A DNA stretch of 64,000 bases, taken from NCBI RefSeq assembly GCF_003049725.1, contig NZ_QAGM01000006.1, forward strand, positions 95,056 through 159,055, in the 5' to 3' direction. The number at the start of each line of letters is the position of its first letter. Positions within the stretch are counted from its first letter, which is position 1. Under the pieces are notes generated by a model. The model saw only the letters and a list, made by a program, of their open reading frames with translations. It ran no database searches and was not told the origin of the DNA. Below are positions 46,149-54,045 of this stretch, one piece after another. The position numbers were made by a program, and so were the translations under genes. This DNA comes from Oceanimonas marisflavi. Lineage in GTDB: Bacteria; Pseudomonadota; Gammaproteobacteria; Enterobacterales; Aeromonadaceae.

Positions 46149-46925
46149 TTACTCGCCGTAAACGTCGTAATCGAAGTACTTGCTGTTTACTTCCTGGTAC
46201 TTGCCGTTTTCACGCAAATCCAGAATGGCCTGATTCAGCTTTTCCTTCAGATCCTTGTCCTGCTTGCGCACCGCAATGCCAAAGCCTTCGCCGAACCAGC
46301 GTTCATCGGTCACCGAGGGGCCCACAAATTCAAAGGCATCACCGCCTTCCTTGTTGAGCAGACCTTCCTCAATGGCGGTGGCGTCGAGGAAGACATAGTC
46401 CACCCGGCCGGCCTTGAGATCCAGATAAGCCTCATCGGCGTTGCCGTAGCGCACCAGGTTAACGTCGTCGCCAAAGTTGTCGGTAAGATATTTGTCGTGG
46501 GTGGTGGCGATCTGCACCCCCACCTTCTTGCCCGCCAGGCCTTCCTTGCTGAGCTCAAACTCGGCGCCTTTCGGCGCCACAAACTTGTTGGGCACCAGGG
46601 CATATTTGCCGGTAAAGTCGACGGTGCGCTTGCGCTCTTCGGTAATCGACATGGCGGCAATAATGGCGTCATACTTGCGCGCCAGCAGGGCGGGAATAAT
46701 GCCGTCCCAGTCCTGCGCCACCAGCTGGCATTTCACCTGCATCTGCTCACACAGGGCATTGGCCATGTCCACGTCAAAGCCCTGCAGCTCGCCGTTTTCA
46801 TCGGTCCAGGAAAACGGCGGATAGGCGCCTTCAATGCCGAACCGCACGGTTTTCCATTCCTTTGCCTGCACGGCGCCCGCCGCCAGGGCCGCCATGATGG
46901 CGCCCGCAACCCATACTTTTTTCAT
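46149..46925 (-). CDS. periplasmic basic amino acid binding protein (ArgT/HisJ/AotJ-like)
   Basis: Solute receptor for lysine/arginine/ornithine or histidine, 258 residues. Signal peptide MKKVWVAGAIMAALAAGAVQA. SBP family 3 motifs: FGIEGAYPPFSWTDENGELQGFDVDMANALCEQM, AMSITEERKRTVDFTGKYALVPNKFV, GVQIATTHDKYL and EGFGIAVRKQDKDLKEKLNQAI. AAGGAG lies seven bases before the ATG at 46925. The exact ligand preference cannot be read from the sequence. Confidence 0.93.
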   Translation of the reverse strand: MKKVWVAGAIMAALAAGAVQAKEWKTVRFGIEGAYPPFSWTDENGELQGFDVDMANALCEQMQVKCQLVAQDWDGIIPALLARKYDAIIAAMSITEERKRTVDFTGKYALVPNKFVAPKGAEFELSKEGLAGKKVGVQIATTHDKYLTDNFGDDVNLVRYGNADEAYLDLKAGRVDYVFLDATAIEEGLLNKEGGDAFEFVGPSVTDERWFGEGFGIAVRKQDKDLKEKLNQAILDLRENGKYQEVNSKYFDYDVYGE

Positions 46926-46955
46926 GGACTTGCTCCTTGTGTTATTCACCTTGAT

Positions 46956-47726
46956 TCAGTAAACCGAAGAAATAAATTGCCGGAACCGCTCGGAGGAAGG
47001 GTTGGCAAACACCTCTTTGGGATTGCCCTGCTCTTCCACCACGCCCTGATGCAGAAACATCAGCTTGTTCGATACATCCCGGGCAAAGCTCATTTCGTGG
47101 GTCACCACCAGCATGGTACGGCCTTCTTCCGCCAGGCTGCGCATCACGCCCAGTACTTCCCCCACCAGTTCCGGATCCAGCGCCGAGGTGGGCTCGTCAA
47201 ACAGCATCACCTCCGGCTCCACCGCCAGTGCCCGGGCAATGGCGGCACGTTGCTGCTGACCGCCGGACAGATGGCCCGGGTAATAGTCCCGGCGCTCATA
47301 GAGGCCTACCCGCTTGAGCAGGGCCTCACCCTTTTCGATGGCTTCCTTTTTGGGAACGCCCAATACATGCACCGGCACTTCGATGATGTTCTGCAGAATG
47401 GTCATGTGCGACCAGAGATTAAAGCTCTGGAACACCATCGCCAGACGCGAGCGAATGCGCTCCACCTGGCGCATGTTCGCCGGTTCGCGTTCGCCGGCGC
47501 GGTTGTTGGTGCGCATTTCTATCAGCTCGCCATGAAGCCTGACTTCGCCCGCGGACGGGGTTTCCAGCAGGTTGATGCAGCGCAGAAAGGTGGATTTGCC
47601 GGAGCCGGACGAGCCGATAATGGAGATCACGTCTCCCTTGTCGGCGGTGAGATCAATGCCTTTAAGTACTTCCAGCGAGCCATAGCGCTTGTGCAGGCCC
47701 GTGACTTCGAGGGCGGGTTTGCTCAT
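46956..47726 (-). CDS. basic amino acid ABC transporter ATP-binding protein (HisP/AotP-like)
   Basis: ATPase of the importer, 256 residues: Walker A IGSSGSGKSTFLRC, signature HLSGGQQQRAAIARALA, Walker B VMLFDEPTSALDPE, H-loop VVTHEMSFARDV. The HisP-typical insertion with MRTNNRAGEREPANMRQVERIRSRLAMVFQSFNLWSHMT is present. It is the first gene of the four-gene unit (ATPase, binding protein, two permeases). Confidence 0.94.
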   Translation of the reverse strand: MSKPALEVTGLHKRYGSLEVLKGIDLTADKGDVISIIGSSGSGKSTFLRCINLLETPSAGEVRLHGELIEMRTNNRAGEREPANMRQVERIRSRLAMVFQSFNLWSHMTILQNIIEVPVHVLGVPKKEAIEKGEALLKRVGLYERRDYYPGHLSGGQQQRAAIARALAVEPEVMLFDEPTSALDPELVGEVLGVMRSLAEEGRTMLVVTHEMSFARDVSNKLMFLHQGVVEEQGNPKEVFANPSSERFRQFISSVY

Positions 47727-47782
47727 CCGTTAGACCTTTTGTTGCGGGCCGCTCTGCGGACCCTGTCCTGATTGCCTGTTCC

Positions 47783-47801
47783 GGTTAACAAGCCGTTAAC
47801 C
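47783..47801. promoter_or_regulatory. palindrome upstream of the ABC importer operon
   Basis: GGTTAAC-AAGCC-GTTAACC, perfect 7-bp arms, 57 bases upstream of the ATPase start on the minus strand. Candidate operator for an unknown regulator; it is not an ArgR-type box. Confidence 0.4.
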
Positions 47802-48013
47802 TTTGCGGCAAAAGTTATCACTTGAATCGCTCAATAACAACACGATCAGCCATAAATCTCCAGCCTTGTCGGTTTTTTATACTAAAAAAAACCACTGAAC
47901 AGTATAAAATTATGCACCAAACCAGAATAAAATGTCACCCTGTTCTGCACAACAGCCGGTGGTTAAATGCCCCCGGCCGAATGAACTGCATAGCAAATCA
48001 AGCCGTTACTGAT

Positions 48014-48038
48014 AAAAGCCGGTCCGCCGGCTTTTTTT
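48014..48038 (+). terminator. intrinsic terminator upstream of lysO
   Basis: AAAAGCCGG (48014-48022) / CCGGCTTTT (48027-48035), loop TCCG, seven T residues. It lies 83 bases before the lysO start codon and points toward it, with no gene in front of it on this strand. Confidence 0.85.
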
Positions 48039-48061
48039 TAACGAATTGCTCACGTATGCTG

Positions 48062-48110
48062 TTCCAATTGACAATTATGGTCAAAAATTGCGCTGACAAA
48101 TCAATTGGAA
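48062..48110 (+). promoter_or_regulatory. hairpin sequestering the lysO ribosome binding site
   Basis: TTCCAATTGA (48062-48071) pairs perfectly with TCAATTGGAA (48101-48110); the 3' arm contains GGAA of the Shine-Dalgarno GGAAGA, eight bases before the ATG at 48121. An alternative TTGAC/GTCAA pairing (48068-48072 with 48080-48084) would break this hairpin, so a switch is conceivable. Confidence 0.6.
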
Positions 48111-48120
48111 GATTATTCTC

Positions 48121-49032
48121 ATGTACTCCGGCATGCTCATCGTATTACTGCCCCTGGCCCTCGGCTATTGCGTTCCCTGTCGCTCCCAGTCGCTGGTGCA
48201 CTTTATCAACCTGGCGGTGGCGCGCATGGTGTACCTGATCCTGTTCCTGATGGGCATCAGCCTGGCCTTTGTGGATAATCTTAGTACTCACCTGGGCACT
48301 ATTTTTACTCTCTGCGGTGTTTTTCTGGCCTGCATCACGGCCTGCAACCTGGCCGGACTCTGGCTGCTGGATCTGCGCCGGGGCCGGGTGGAAGGAGAAC
48401 GCGGCGCCCCCGTCATCAGTAAATGGGCGTTGCTGCTGGACTCGGTCAAGCTGTGTCTGGTGATTCTGGGCGGCCTGGGGCTGGGTCAGTTTCTTGATCC
48501 CGAATGGTTCGCGGTAGAGACCCTGAGCGAGTGGGCGCTGATGCTGCTGTTGCTGCTTATCGGCATTCAGCTGCGCAACTCCGGCATGAAACTGCGCCAG
48601 ATTTTGCTCAACCGCTGGGGCCTGGCCATTGCCCTGATGGTGGTGGTCAGCTCCTGGCTGGGGGGCCTGGCCGGCGCCTGGCTGCTGGACCTGCCGCTGA
48701 CCCAGGGGCTGGCCTTTGCCTCGGGCAACGGCTGGTATTCGCTGTCGGGCATTCTGATTGGCGACGCCCTCGGCCCGGTAATGGGCAGCGCCGCCTTTCT
48801 CAACGATCTGGCCCGGGAGCTGATCGCCATTCTGATCATACCGGCGCTGATGCGCCGGCATCCGTCCTGCGCCATCGGCTATGGCGGCGCCACCTCCATG
48901 GACTTTACCCTGCCGGTGCTGCAGCGCTCCGGTGGCGTGGCCATCGTGCCGGTGGCCATTGTCTCGGGCTTTGTACTGAGCCTGGCGGGCCCTGTGCTGA
49001 TCCTTGGTTTTCTGTCATTTACCGCCGGCTGA
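48121..49032 (+). CDS. lysO: lysine exporter LysO (YbjE) family
   Basis: Polytopic inner-membrane protein of 303 residues for lysine export (and thialysine resistance in E. coli). Family features: short N-terminal half (MLIVLLPLALGYCVP, LVHFINLAVARMVYLILFLMGISLAFVDNL) and the conserved C-terminal half (LMLLLLLIGIQLRNSGMKLRQILLNRWG, GLAFASGNGWYSLSGILIGDALGPVMGSAAFLNDLARELIAILIIPAL, GATSMDFTLPVLQRSGG). In E. coli expression depends on ArgP; here a structured leader precedes the gene. Next gene is asd of the lysine pathway. Confidence 0.93.
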   Translation: MYSGMLIVLLPLALGYCVPCRSQSLVHFINLAVARMVYLILFLMGISLAFVDNLSTHLGTIFTLCGVFLACITACNLAGLWLLDLRRGRVEGERGAPVISKWALLLDSVKLCLVILGGLGLGQFLDPEWFAVETLSEWALMLLLLLIGIQLRNSGMKLRQILLNRWGLAIALMVVVSSWLGGLAGAWLLDLPLTQGLAFASGNGWYSLSGILIGDALGPVMGSAAFLNDLARELIAILIIPALMRRHPSCAIGYGGATSMDFTLPVLQRSGGVAIVPVAIVSGFVLSLAGPVLILGFLSFTAG

Positions 49033-49084
49033 TCCCGGAGCGATGACAAGGCTCAAAAAACAACCAGCATGTTATGCTTTCCCC

Positions 49085-49112
49085 TTGCACCTTTGCGCGC
49101 AATCAGTATGGT
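49085..49112 (+). promoter_or_regulatory. candidate promoter of asd
   Basis: TTGCAC (49085-49090), 16-base spacer, TATGGT (49107-49112), 42 bases before the asd start codon. Confidence 0.5.
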
Positions 49113-49153
49113 GGATAGCAGGTTTTGATTCTCTTTCAAAGAAAGGACACTGA

Positions 49154-50260
49154 ATGATGAAAAAAGTAGGTCTGGTCGGCTGGCGCGGTATGGTCGGCTC
49201 CGTTCTGATGAGCCGCATGGTGGAAGAAGGTGATTTCGCCCGTATCGATCCTGTCTTCTTCACCACCTCCCAGGCCGGTCAGCCTGCCCCCGACTTCGGT
49301 AAAGACGCCGGCACCCTGCAGGACGCCTTTGACATCGAAGCGCTGAAGGCACTGGACGTGGTACTGACCTGCCAGGGCGGCGACTACACCAAGGAAGTTT
49401 ATCCCAGGCTGCGCGCCGCCGGCTGGAACGGTTACTGGATTGACGCCGCCTCTGCCCTGCGCATGGACGACGAGGCCCTGATCGTGCTGGATCCGGTAAA
49501 CGGCAAGCAGATCCAGGACGCCCTGGCCAAGGGCACCAAAACCTTTGTGGGCGGCAACTGTACCGTGAGCCTGATGCTGATGGCCCTGGGTGGTCTGTTT
49601 GAACAGGATCTGGTGGAGTGGGTGGCGGTGTCCACCTATCAGGCCGCCTCCGGTGGCGGTGCCCGCCATATGCGCGAGCTGGTCACCCAGATGGGCATGC
49701 TGCGTGACGAAGTGGCCGACGAGCTGGCCGATCCCTCTTCTGCCATTCTGGAGCTGGAGCGCAAGGTTACCGAGAAAACCCGCAGCGGCGACCTGCCGGT
49801 AGACAACTTCGGTGTACCCCTGGCCGGCAGCCTGATCCCCTGGATCGACTCCCAGCTGGAAAACGGCCAGAGCCGTGAAGAATGGAAGGGTCAGGCAGAG
49901 ACCAACAAGATCCTGCAGACCGCCGCCGCCATTCCGGTAGACGGCCTGTGCGTGCGCATCGGCGCCCTGCGCTGCCACAGCCAGTCTTTCACCATCAAGC
50001 TGAAGAAAGACATCTCCATTCCCGAGATCGAAAAGCTGCTGGCCAGTCACAACGACTGGGTGAAGGTGATTCCCAACGATCGCCAGCAGTCCATGGACGA
50101 GCTGACCCCGGCCGCCGTCACCGGCACCCTGAGCGTACCGGTAGGCCGCCTGCGCAAGCTGAACATGGGCCCCGAGTACCTGTCTGCCTTTACCGTGGGC
50201 GACCAGCTGCTGTGGGGCGCCGCCGAGCCCCTGCGCCGCATGCTGCACCTGCTGCCGTAA
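49154..50260 (+). CDS. asd: aspartate-semialdehyde dehydrogenase
   Basis: NADPH-dependent reduction of aspartyl phosphate to the semialdehyde, the branch point to Lys/DAP, Thr and Met. The 368 residues match the gammaproteobacterial Asd1 type: [17 protein letters not shown], active-site Cys in [36 protein letters not shown], and [19 protein letters not shown] with the catalytic His. Two ATG codons in tandem; AAAGGA lies before the first. A terminator follows at 50281. Confidence 0.97.
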   Translation: MMKKVGLVGWRGMVGSVLMSRMVEEGDFARIDPVFFTTSQAGQPAPDFGKDAGTLQDAFDIEALKALDVVLTCQGGDYTKEVYPRLRAAGWNGYWIDAASALRMDDEALIVLDPVNGKQIQDALAKGTKTFVGGNCTVSLMLMALGGLFEQDLVEWVAVSTYQAASGGGARHMRELVTQMGMLRDEVADELADPSSAILELERKVTEKTRSGDLPVDNFGVPLAGSLIPWIDSQLENGQSREEWKGQAETNKILQTAAAIPVDGLCVRIGALRCHSQSFTIKLKKDISIPEIEKLLASHNDWVKVIPNDRQQSMDELTPAAVTGTLSVPVGRLRKLNMGPEYLSAFTVGDQLLWGAAEPLRRMLHLLP

Positions 50261-50280
50261 GCATCGGCTACCGCACTGAT

Positions 50281-50307
50281 AACGCCCGCCCCGTGCGGGC
50301 GTTTTTG
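50281..50307 (+). terminator. intrinsic terminator of asd
   Basis: AACGCCCGC / GCGGGCGTT stem with a short loop, followed by TTTTG. Confidence 0.85.
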
Positions 50308-50346
50308 TTGGTGGCAATTCACCCCAGAGCGAAGCAACGGTGTCTG

Positions 50347-50435
50347 GTAGCTGCCGCTTTAGCCGGCAGAGCCTGTGAAACAGGCTTTGAATGCATGGCC
50401 CTCTGAGAGTTTGCGCCAACTAAAGTGGCGCCTAC
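50347..50435. repeat. composite palindromic repeat (BIME-like), copy D
   Basis: GTAG + CTGCCG-CTTTAG-CCGGCAG, hairpin GCCTGT-GAA-ACAGGC, linker, then GCGCCA-ACTAAAG-TGGCGC + CTAC. Lies between asd and ycaO, in front of the ycaO promoter region. Confidence 0.75.
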
Positions 50436-50527
50436 AACGGCTTCCCGGCCTCGCCTTTGTACTTGTTCAAATTATCGCCCCGGGTTAGGATCGGCCCCCT
50501 TTTTTGCCGATCATGCCCGAGGTACTC

Positions 50528-52285
50528 ATGAAAACCTTTATTCCCAGCAAGGACGCCGCCCTAGAAGACTCCATCAGCCGTTTTCAGGACAAACTGAAGG
50601 CCCTGGGCTTCAATATTGAGGAAGCATCCTGGCTGAATCCGGTGCCTCATGTGTGGTCGGTGCATATTCGCGACAAGGACTGCCCGCTGTGCTTTACCAA
50701 CGGCAAGGGCGCCACCAAAAAAGCGGCACTGGCCTCGGCCCTGGGCGAATATTTTGAGCGTCTGGCCACCAACTATTTCTTTGCCGACTTCTATCTGGGC
50801 CGCGATATCGCCGAGGGCGATTTTGTGCATTACCCCAATGAAAAGTGGTTCCCCATTCCCGCCGACAACCGCCTGCCCGCCGGCCTGCTGGATGACTATA
50901 CGCGCGGTTTTTACGATCCCGAGCAGGCGCTGACCGCCGGCATGCTCATCGATCTGCAGTCCGGCAACGAAGAGCGCGGCATCTGCGCCCTGCCCTTTGA
51001 GCGCCAGGGTGACAATGAAACCGTTTATATTCCCATGAATATCGTTGGCAACCTGTATGTGTCCAACGGCATGAGCGCCGGCAACACCAAAACCGAGGCC
51101 CGCACTCAGGGCTTGTCGGAGGTGTTTGAGCGCTCCATCAAGAACCGCATCATCAGTGAGCGCATCAGCCTGCCGGCGATTCCCGACGAGGTGATGGCCC
51201 GCTATCCGCATATTCAGGAGTCCATCGCCGCCCTGGAAGCGGAAGGCTTCCCGATCTTTGTCTATGATGCGTCGCTCGGCGGCCGTTACCCGGTGATCTG
51301 CGTGGTGTTGTTCAACCCGGCCAACAGCACCTGTTTCGCTTCCTTCGGCGCCCACCCCCGCTTTGCGGTGGCGCTGGAGCGCACCGTGACCGAGCTGCTG
51401 CAGGGCCGCAGCCTGAAGGATCTGGACGTATTTGTGCCGCCGTCCTTTGACGACGACGAAGTGGCCGACCACCACAACCTGGAAACCCACTTTATCGACT
51501 CTTCCGGTCTGATCAGCTGGGATCTGTTCCAGGATCAAGCCGATTACGACTTTGCCGACTGGGACTTCAGCGGCAGCTCGGAAGAAGAGTTCAACCACCT
51601 GATGGCCATCTTCAACGAGCTGGAGCAGCCGGTGTACATCGCCGACTACGAACACCTGGGCGTGTATGCCTGCCGCATTCTGGTGCCCGGCATGTCCGAC
51701 ATCTACCCGGTGGAAGATCTGGAGCTGGCCAACAACAACATGGGCGCCGGCCTGCGCGCCACCCTGCTGAGCCTGCCGGGCAGCGACGCCGACGGCGAGC
51801 AGCTGATGGTCCTGTACGACCGGCTGGAAGAGGAAGGTCTGGACGACTTTACCCGGGTACGCGAGCTGATCGGCATCGCGCCCAACAAGGGCACAGCCTG
51901 GCATACCCTGCGGGTGGGCGAGCTCAAGTGCATGCTGGCCCTGGCCGCCGGCGAGCTGGAAACCGCCCTCGACTACGCCGACTGGACCCTGAGCTTTAAT
52001 GCCTCGGTGTTTACCGAAGCACGTGCCCGTTATTACCGCTGCCTGAAGGCCTCGCTGGAGCTGCATCTGTCCGACGATCGCGAGCCGGCCCGGTACCGCG
52101 CCGCCTTTGACCGCATGTTTGGCGAGGAAACGGTGGCCGAGGCCTGGGCCCAGATTGACGGCAGCGCCCGCTTCAACGGCCTGACCGCCGCCGACGAAAG
52201 CCTGCAGGACTTCGCCGCTCATCAGGCGCTGCTGGCCACCTACGAAAAGCTGCAAAAAGCCAAGCGCGCCGCCAGCTGGAAGTAA
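50528..52285 (+). CDS. ycaO: YcaO, ribosomal protein S12 methylthiotransferase accessory factor
   Basis: ATP-binding YcaO-fold protein that stimulates RimO-dependent methylthiolation of ribosomal protein S12 in E. coli. The 585 residues are collinear with E. coli YcaO: TFIPSKDAALEDSISRFQ, WSVHIRDKDCPLCFTNGKGATKKAALASALGEYFERL, QGLSEVFERSIKNRII, FASFGAHPRFAVALERTVTELLQGR, and a C-terminal TPR-like part. The ATG at 50528 (MKTFIPSK) matches the E. coli start region; an upstream in-frame ATG is less likely. No RimO or azole cluster is adjacent, which favours the housekeeping role. Confidence 0.95.
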   Translation: MKTFIPSKDAALEDSISRFQDKLKALGFNIEEASWLNPVPHVWSVHIRDKDCPLCFTNGKGATKKAALASALGEYFERLATNYFFADFYLGRDIAEGDFVHYPNEKWFPIPADNRLPAGLLDDYTRGFYDPEQALTAGMLIDLQSGNEERGICALPFERQGDNETVYIPMNIVGNLYVSNGMSAGNTKTEARTQGLSEVFERSIKNRIISERISLPAIPDEVMARYPHIQESIAALEAEGFPIFVYDASLGGRYPVICVVLFNPANSTCFASFGAHPRFAVALERTVTELLQGRSLKDLDVFVPPSFDDDEVADHHNLETHFIDSSGLISWDLFQDQADYDFADWDFSGSSEEEFNHLMAIFNELEQPVYIADYEHLGVYACRILVPGMSDIYPVEDLELANNNMGAGLRATLLSLPGSDADGEQLMVLYDRLEEEGLDDFTRVRELIGIAPNKGTAWHTLRVGELKCMLALAAGELETALDYADWTLSFNASVFTEARARYYRCLKASLELHLSDDREPARYRAAFDRMFGEETVAEAWAQIDGSARFNGLTAADESLQDFAAHQALLATYEKLQKAKRAASWK

Positions 52286-52328
52286 GCGGAATTAAGGCTG
52301 CCCACTCTGGAGCACCTTCGGTGCTAAT

Positions 52329-52391
52329 GCAGGCTGGCAGCCTGCACTCCACCGAATCGTGCCACCCTTGGAGCGCGGGCAGCCTGCCCGC
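52329..52391. repeat. inverted pair of 23-bp TGGAG-headed palindromic units
   Basis: At 52369-52391 TGGAG + C + GCGGGCAG-C-CTGCCCGC; at 52329-52351, on the other strand, TGGAG + T + GCAGGCTG-C-CAGCCTGC with matching length. Stem bases differ but stay complementary, so the structure seems conserved. A small hairpin (AGCACC-TTC-GGTGCT) precedes them. Confidence 0.6.
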
Positions 52392-52436
52392 ATATTGACG
52401 CGAAGCGGCAACCCTAAGCTCTCGCTTCAGTAAAAC

Positions 52437-52465
52437 AAAGACCCGGGCCTTGGCCCGGGTCTTTT
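52437..52465. terminator. bidirectional terminator between ycaO and the dsb gene
   Basis: AAAGACCCGGGCC / GGCCCGGGTCTTT with T-rich and A-rich flanks (TTTTGC on the + side, TTTGTTTTA on the minus side). Confidence 0.85.
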
Positions 52466-52492
52466 GCTATCTGACAAATGGGAGACGGTTCC

Positions 52493-52520
52493 AGTCCCCA
52501 ATCCCCATTCCCTAATCCCT
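52493..52520. repeat. heptamer tract (C-rich on + strand)
   Basis: AGTCCCC, AATCCCC, ATTCCCT, AATCCCT in phase. It lies eight bases below the stop codon of the minus-strand dsb gene, so the G-rich strand is in the sense direction. Confidence 0.7.
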
Positions 52521-52528
52521 GCTCTTAA

Positions 52529-53257
52529 TCAGGATTTCTGCTTTTTCAGAATATCCTTCAGACCCGCTTCGTCGATGGCGCCGGGTACCAGGGTGCCGTC
52601 GGGGAACACCAGCGCCGGGGTGCCGTTAAGGCCCAGGGCCCGGAACAGGGTCAGGTTCTGGTTCAGCTTGTCGGCAATTTCGTTGCTGTCGGCCCTGGCC
52701 TGCAGCTCCCTGGCATCAAGCCCGGCCTTGCCGGCAATGGTGGCCAGGGCTGCCGCCTGCACCCGCTTCTGGCTCATCAGTGCCTGGTGCAGCTCTTCAT
52801 ACTGTTTGGGGGCATCCTGGGCCGCTGCCAGCGCCAGCCGTGCCGCCTGCACCGAGTCCGGGCCCAGAATGCCAATGTCCTTCACTATTATCTTGAGCTC
52901 GGGCTCGTCCTTGATGATCTTGACCAGCGTCTGATTCAGCCGGTGGCAGTAAGGGCAGTTGTAGTCGGTGAAATACACCATCTCAATCTTGCCATTGGGG
53001 TTGCCCATAATGCCGTCGGTCTTGTTGTCAAACAGCTGGGCCGACTGCTCCTTGAGCTGTTTGGCAAACTCTGCCTGCTGGGCCAGGCGATCGTTTTCTT
53101 CCAGCTTGACAATGGCGTCCCGCAGCATCTCCGGCTCGGCCATCAGGGCTTCCCGCACCCGTTGCTGGAACTCTTCCCGGCTCATCTCGGCCATGGCCGG
53201 GGCCGCCAGCCCCATGGCCAGCATGGGAACCAGAATTTTCAGTGCACGATGTTTCAT
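52529..53257 (-). CDS. periplasmic DsbA-fold thiol:disulfide oxidoreductase (ScsC/Com1-like)
   Basis: Exported thioredoxin-fold protein of 242 residues. Signal peptide KILVPMLAMGLAAPAMA. An N-terminal helical segment (about 24-80, REEFQQRVREALMAEPEMLRDAIVKLEE) resembles oligomerisation domains of ScsC or DsbA2-type proteins. The active site CPYC is in VYFTDYNCPYCHRLNQ; the cis-Pro loop is GTPALVFPDG. This architecture fits isomerase/chaperone-type DsbA-family proteins and not classical DsbC. The ATG at 53257 (MKHRALKIL) is the natural signal-peptide start. Confidence 0.88.
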   Translation of the reverse strand: MKHRALKILVPMLAMGLAAPAMAEMSREEFQQRVREALMAEPEMLRDAIVKLEENDRLAQQAEFAKQLKEQSAQLFDNKTDGIMGNPNGKIEMVYFTDYNCPYCHRLNQTLVKIIKDEPELKIIVKDIGILGPDSVQAARLALAAAQDAPKQYEELHQALMSQKRVQAAALATIAGKAGLDARELQARADSNEIADKLNQNLTLFRALGLNGTPALVFPDGTLVPGAIDEAGLKDILKKQKS

Positions 53258-53324
53258 GTTGTTCTCGCTTGTACGCAATGAGTCAGCACAGCCTACCAGA
53301 GCCCACCGGTCACCAGAAGCCATG

Positions 53325-53396
53325 TTACTTGTTGAGCAGATAGTCCCTGTCATAAAAAAGACACACCCACCGGAAACGGCAGGCCACCAGAAGCTC
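53325..53396 (-). pseudogene. fossil duplicate of the 3' end of the CbiM-like gene
   Basis: Read on the minus strand this gives LLVACRFRWVCLFYDRDYLLNK and a stop, which aligns without gaps to the last 22 residues of the intact upstream gene (LLVVFRPQWVCTFYDRDYLINK, stop). About 16 of 23 aligned codons keep the amino acid, and several DNA differences are synonymous. The fragment starts five bases after the intact stop, with no start of its own. It looks like the tail of a lost tandem paralogue. Confidence 0.8.
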
Positions 53397-53400
53397 CCCG

Positions 53401-54027
53401 TTATTTGTTGATCAGGTAATCCCTGTCATAAAAGGTGCACACCCACTGGGGCCGGAACACCACCAGCAGGGTGATGGCCATGCCATTGAGCAGCGCCTCG
53501 GGGAACAACAGCAACGGCAATATGCTGAGATAATCGTTCTGCACCACCTGCCAGCTGTACTCACCTGCCCACACCATATAGCCGGCCATGGCCAGGCTCT
53601 TGACGGCCATGGTCAGGGCCGCATTGAAAAAACCGGCCACGAAGATATACACAAACAGGTGCCGGTACAGGTAGCTGTATGTCAGCAGAAACACAAAATA
53701 GCTGACCGCAATGGGCAGGATCACCCCCAGCACCAGATTCACCGCAAAGTCCGGCCAGGTTTCAATGCCAAAGGCGGTAACCAGCAACAGTGGCAGCAGC
53801 GCCATCAGCTGGCTCATGCGCCAGCCCAGCATCAGCGCCAGGGTGGTCAGGCCGATAAAATGCACCTCCAGGCCGTCGCGAATGCCCGCCTGCAGCATCC
53901 ACAGCGGCACCAGCGCCATGGCTGCGCCAAAACACAGGTGCTGGCGGCGCTTGTCTGCCAGCAGGGCACGCCAGTCCAGTCGCCAGGCCGCCAGCGTCAC
54001 CACCAGAGCGCCCAGAATCCACATCAT
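53401..54027 (-). CDS. CbiM-like membrane protein (energy-coupling factor transporter permease family)
   Basis: Polytopic membrane protein of 208 residues with about six hydrophobic segments. Features: GLEVHFIGLTTLALMLGWRMSQLMALLPLLLVTAFG, LPIAVSYFVFLLTYSYLYRHLFVYIFVAGFFNAALTMAVKSLA and LSILPLLLFPEALLNGMAITLLVVFRPQWV. The overall pattern fits short CbiM-family proteins annotated as metal (Co/Ni) ECF permeases, but no ECF ATPase or T component is adjacent, so transport is unproven. A diverged copy of its 3' end lies just downstream. Confidence 0.65.
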   Translation of the reverse strand: MMWILGALVVTLAAWRLDWRALLADKRRQHLCFGAAMALVPLWMLQAGIRDGLEVHFIGLTTLALMLGWRMSQLMALLPLLLVTAFGIETWPDFAVNLVLGVILPIAVSYFVFLLTYSYLYRHLFVYIFVAGFFNAALTMAVKSLAMAGYMVWAGEYSWQVVQNDYLSILPLLLFPEALLNGMAITLLVVFRPQWVCTFYDRDYLINK

Positions 54028-54045
54028 GACACTATTCCCGGCGCC

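Larger units (their letters stand above)
47810..48120 (+). promoter_or_regulatory. long leader region upstream of lysO
   Basis: Non-coding stretch between the divergent importer operon and lysO, noticeably richer in A/T than the flanks. Its right half contains an intrinsic terminator (48014-48038) and then a hairpin that covers the Shine-Dalgarno of lysO (48062-48110). Several TATAAA/TATACT hexamers occur near 47878 and 47903 but no convincing -35. It does not contain the conserved blocks of a lysine riboswitch that I could recognise. Possibly a regulated leader or a small RNA gene followed by lysO. Confidence 0.45.

Noticed and set aside
46071..47771. 566-codon + strand open frame across the importer genes
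   Set aside because: Antisense to the binding-protein and ATPase genes, which have all family motifs; composition is shadow-like.
47850..48040. Lysine riboswitch (L-box) upstream of lysO
   Set aside because: I could not find the conserved L-box core blocks; only a terminator and a hairpin over the ribosome site are visible.
47822..48238. 138-codon + frame over the lysO leader
   Set aside because: Overlaps the intrinsic terminator and the start of lysO in another frame; composition is random.
50561..52255. 564-codon frame antisense to ycaO
   Set aside because: YcaO on the + strand is collinear with the E. coli protein; the antisense product has no recognisable feature.
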